Positions 63,335-64,000 of a stretch of 64,000 nucleotides of DNA are shown here, one piece after another (within the stretch, counting starts at the first letter, position 1; every line of letters starts with the position of its first letter). Both the position numbers and the translations under genes were made by a program. The notes beneath the pieces were generated by a model. The model was given only the letters and a program-made list of their open reading frames with translations, did not search any database and had not been told where the DNA came from. Source of the stretch: Welwitschia mirabilis (lineage: Eukaryota; Gnetophyta; Gnetopsida; Welwitschiales); the NCBI GenBank assembly GCA_051453625.1, contig JBOZIK010000001.1, positions 74,991,050-75,055,049 on the forward strand, given 5' to 3'.

Positions 63335-64000
63335 TGTTTATCTTCTAAGCATGCATCAATTAAATATTTCCTCACTTAGTAATTAAAACTATGATCTTGA
63401 AACATAATATAATCTAGTATAAGGTGCAATCCAAATATCATAAAGTAGTGATGAAAACAAAGAAATACTAAAGGATTAATTCATTTGAAAATAAAGGCAC
63501 ATTAGTTTTGGTATTTTTAATAATTTAAGAATAAAATCAATAATGAAAATGATGAAATGATATGAATGAAATATAATGAAAATAAGAATACAATGAAATA
63601 AAAATGTGATGAACTAAATGTAAACACTTAACTAATTTACTAAATTGTTGGTACAAAATTTAGCTCTTATCCTCTACATTAATCTCATATTTAATCTAGA
63701 ATGGCATAAATTGATATTAACATAAATTATAAATTAAATAGAAAGATAATTAAAAAAAAGCACACTTGATTTATTACCAATTGTAGTTTAAATTTATTCA
63801 CTTACAAATAATAGATTGCTAATATAGTAAATACAATCCAATATGAAGTAGAATGTCTTTTAGAAATAGCTAGATTTCTTATCTAAATTCATCTAATGTC
63901 ATAATCATCATTAATTTAAAGAAGATGAAGAAATTAAATGTCTAAGAGGGTATTTATAGATTTGGATTAATAATTATAGTTTTAAACTATTGTAACTAAA
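63335..64000 (-). repeat. Element 3 5' LTR, cut by the window end
   Basis: It begins TGTTTATCTTC and matches the 3' LTR at 22119. TATA on the minus strand is CTATAAATACCC (63950-63959). Between the LTR start and the element 4 insertion lie about 90 bases of leader. Confidence 0.58.

Larger units (their letters stand above)
22119..64000 (-). mobile_element. Element 3: Athila/Tat-like retrotransposon, host of all insertions to its right
   Basis: I join four separated pieces into one minus-strand element. They are the 3' LTR with adjoining DNA (22119-23760), the 3' region and pol (40043-46523), the gag start and leader (47781-48891), and the leader, primer site and 5' LTR (63244 to window end). 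The cuts coincide with target-site duplications of the inserted elements 2, solo LTR and 4. Gag, protease, RT and integrase relics resemble those of element 2, but are more decayed. Without the inserts and gap repeats it is roughly 9-10 kb, normal for this group. The outer duplication cannot be checked because the right end is outside the window. Confidence 0.62.

Noticed and set aside
1-64000. CRISPR arrays, bacterial operons or phage
   Set aside because: There are no regularly spaced identical repeats, no ribosome-binding sites and no long open frames. All recognisable genes are plant or plant retrotransposon types.

Overview
This is nuclear DNA from a flowering plant. It is very AT-rich, and it is built almost entirely of old, nested and mutated LTR retrotransposons. 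I see no intact gene. Two kinds of evidence point to a plant: a decayed ethylene-receptor (ETR2/EIN4-like) fragment at the left edge, and plant-type Ty3/gypsy lineages (Athila/Tat-like and chromovirus-like). Decay looks like C-to-T / G-to-A change. Many stop codons stand where Gln, Trp or Arg is expected, and two target-site duplications differ only by a C/T change. I cannot name the species.

Layout. 1-950 (- strand): ETR2-like receptor pseudogene. About 1170-8260 (- strand): remains of an unidentified plant gene with a recognisable promoter and 5' leader near 7950-8250. 8260-11270: nothing recognised. 11270-14490 (+): chromovirus-like pol relic (element 1: protease, RT, RNase H, integrase, chromodomain-like tail, polypurine tract). 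17081-17364: short LTR with a 5-bp duplication, broken by a gap. 18884-21132: promoter-like AT-rich repeat of unknown type.

From 22119 to beyond 64000 I read one large nest. Its base is element 3, an Athila/Tat-like element on the - strand, with its 3' LTR at 22119-23285 and its 5' LTR starting at 63335 and running off the window. Into it were inserted: element 2, a related Athila/Tat-like element on the - strand (23766-40037, duplication ctact/ctatt), with gag, protease, RT, RNase H and integrase all recognisable; a solo LTR inside the element 3 gag (46524-47775, duplication tccta/tctta); and element 4 (48897-63238, + strand, exact duplication gctac). Element 4 has LTRs of about 4.3 kb, a tRNA-iMet-type primer site, only a gag remnant inside, and another LTR of the element 2 family (55840-57101) within it.

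The window has 14 gaps of exactly 100 N. At 13 of them the sequence just left of the gap is repeated just right of it, at roughly 85 to 100% identity by eye. If these repeats are collapsed, element 2 falls to about 10.4 kb with one set of domains, and the two LTRs of element 4 become about 4.25 and 4.34 kb. I therefore read them mainly as unmerged or mis-extended contig ends, not real tandem duplications. All lengths and identities are hand estimates.
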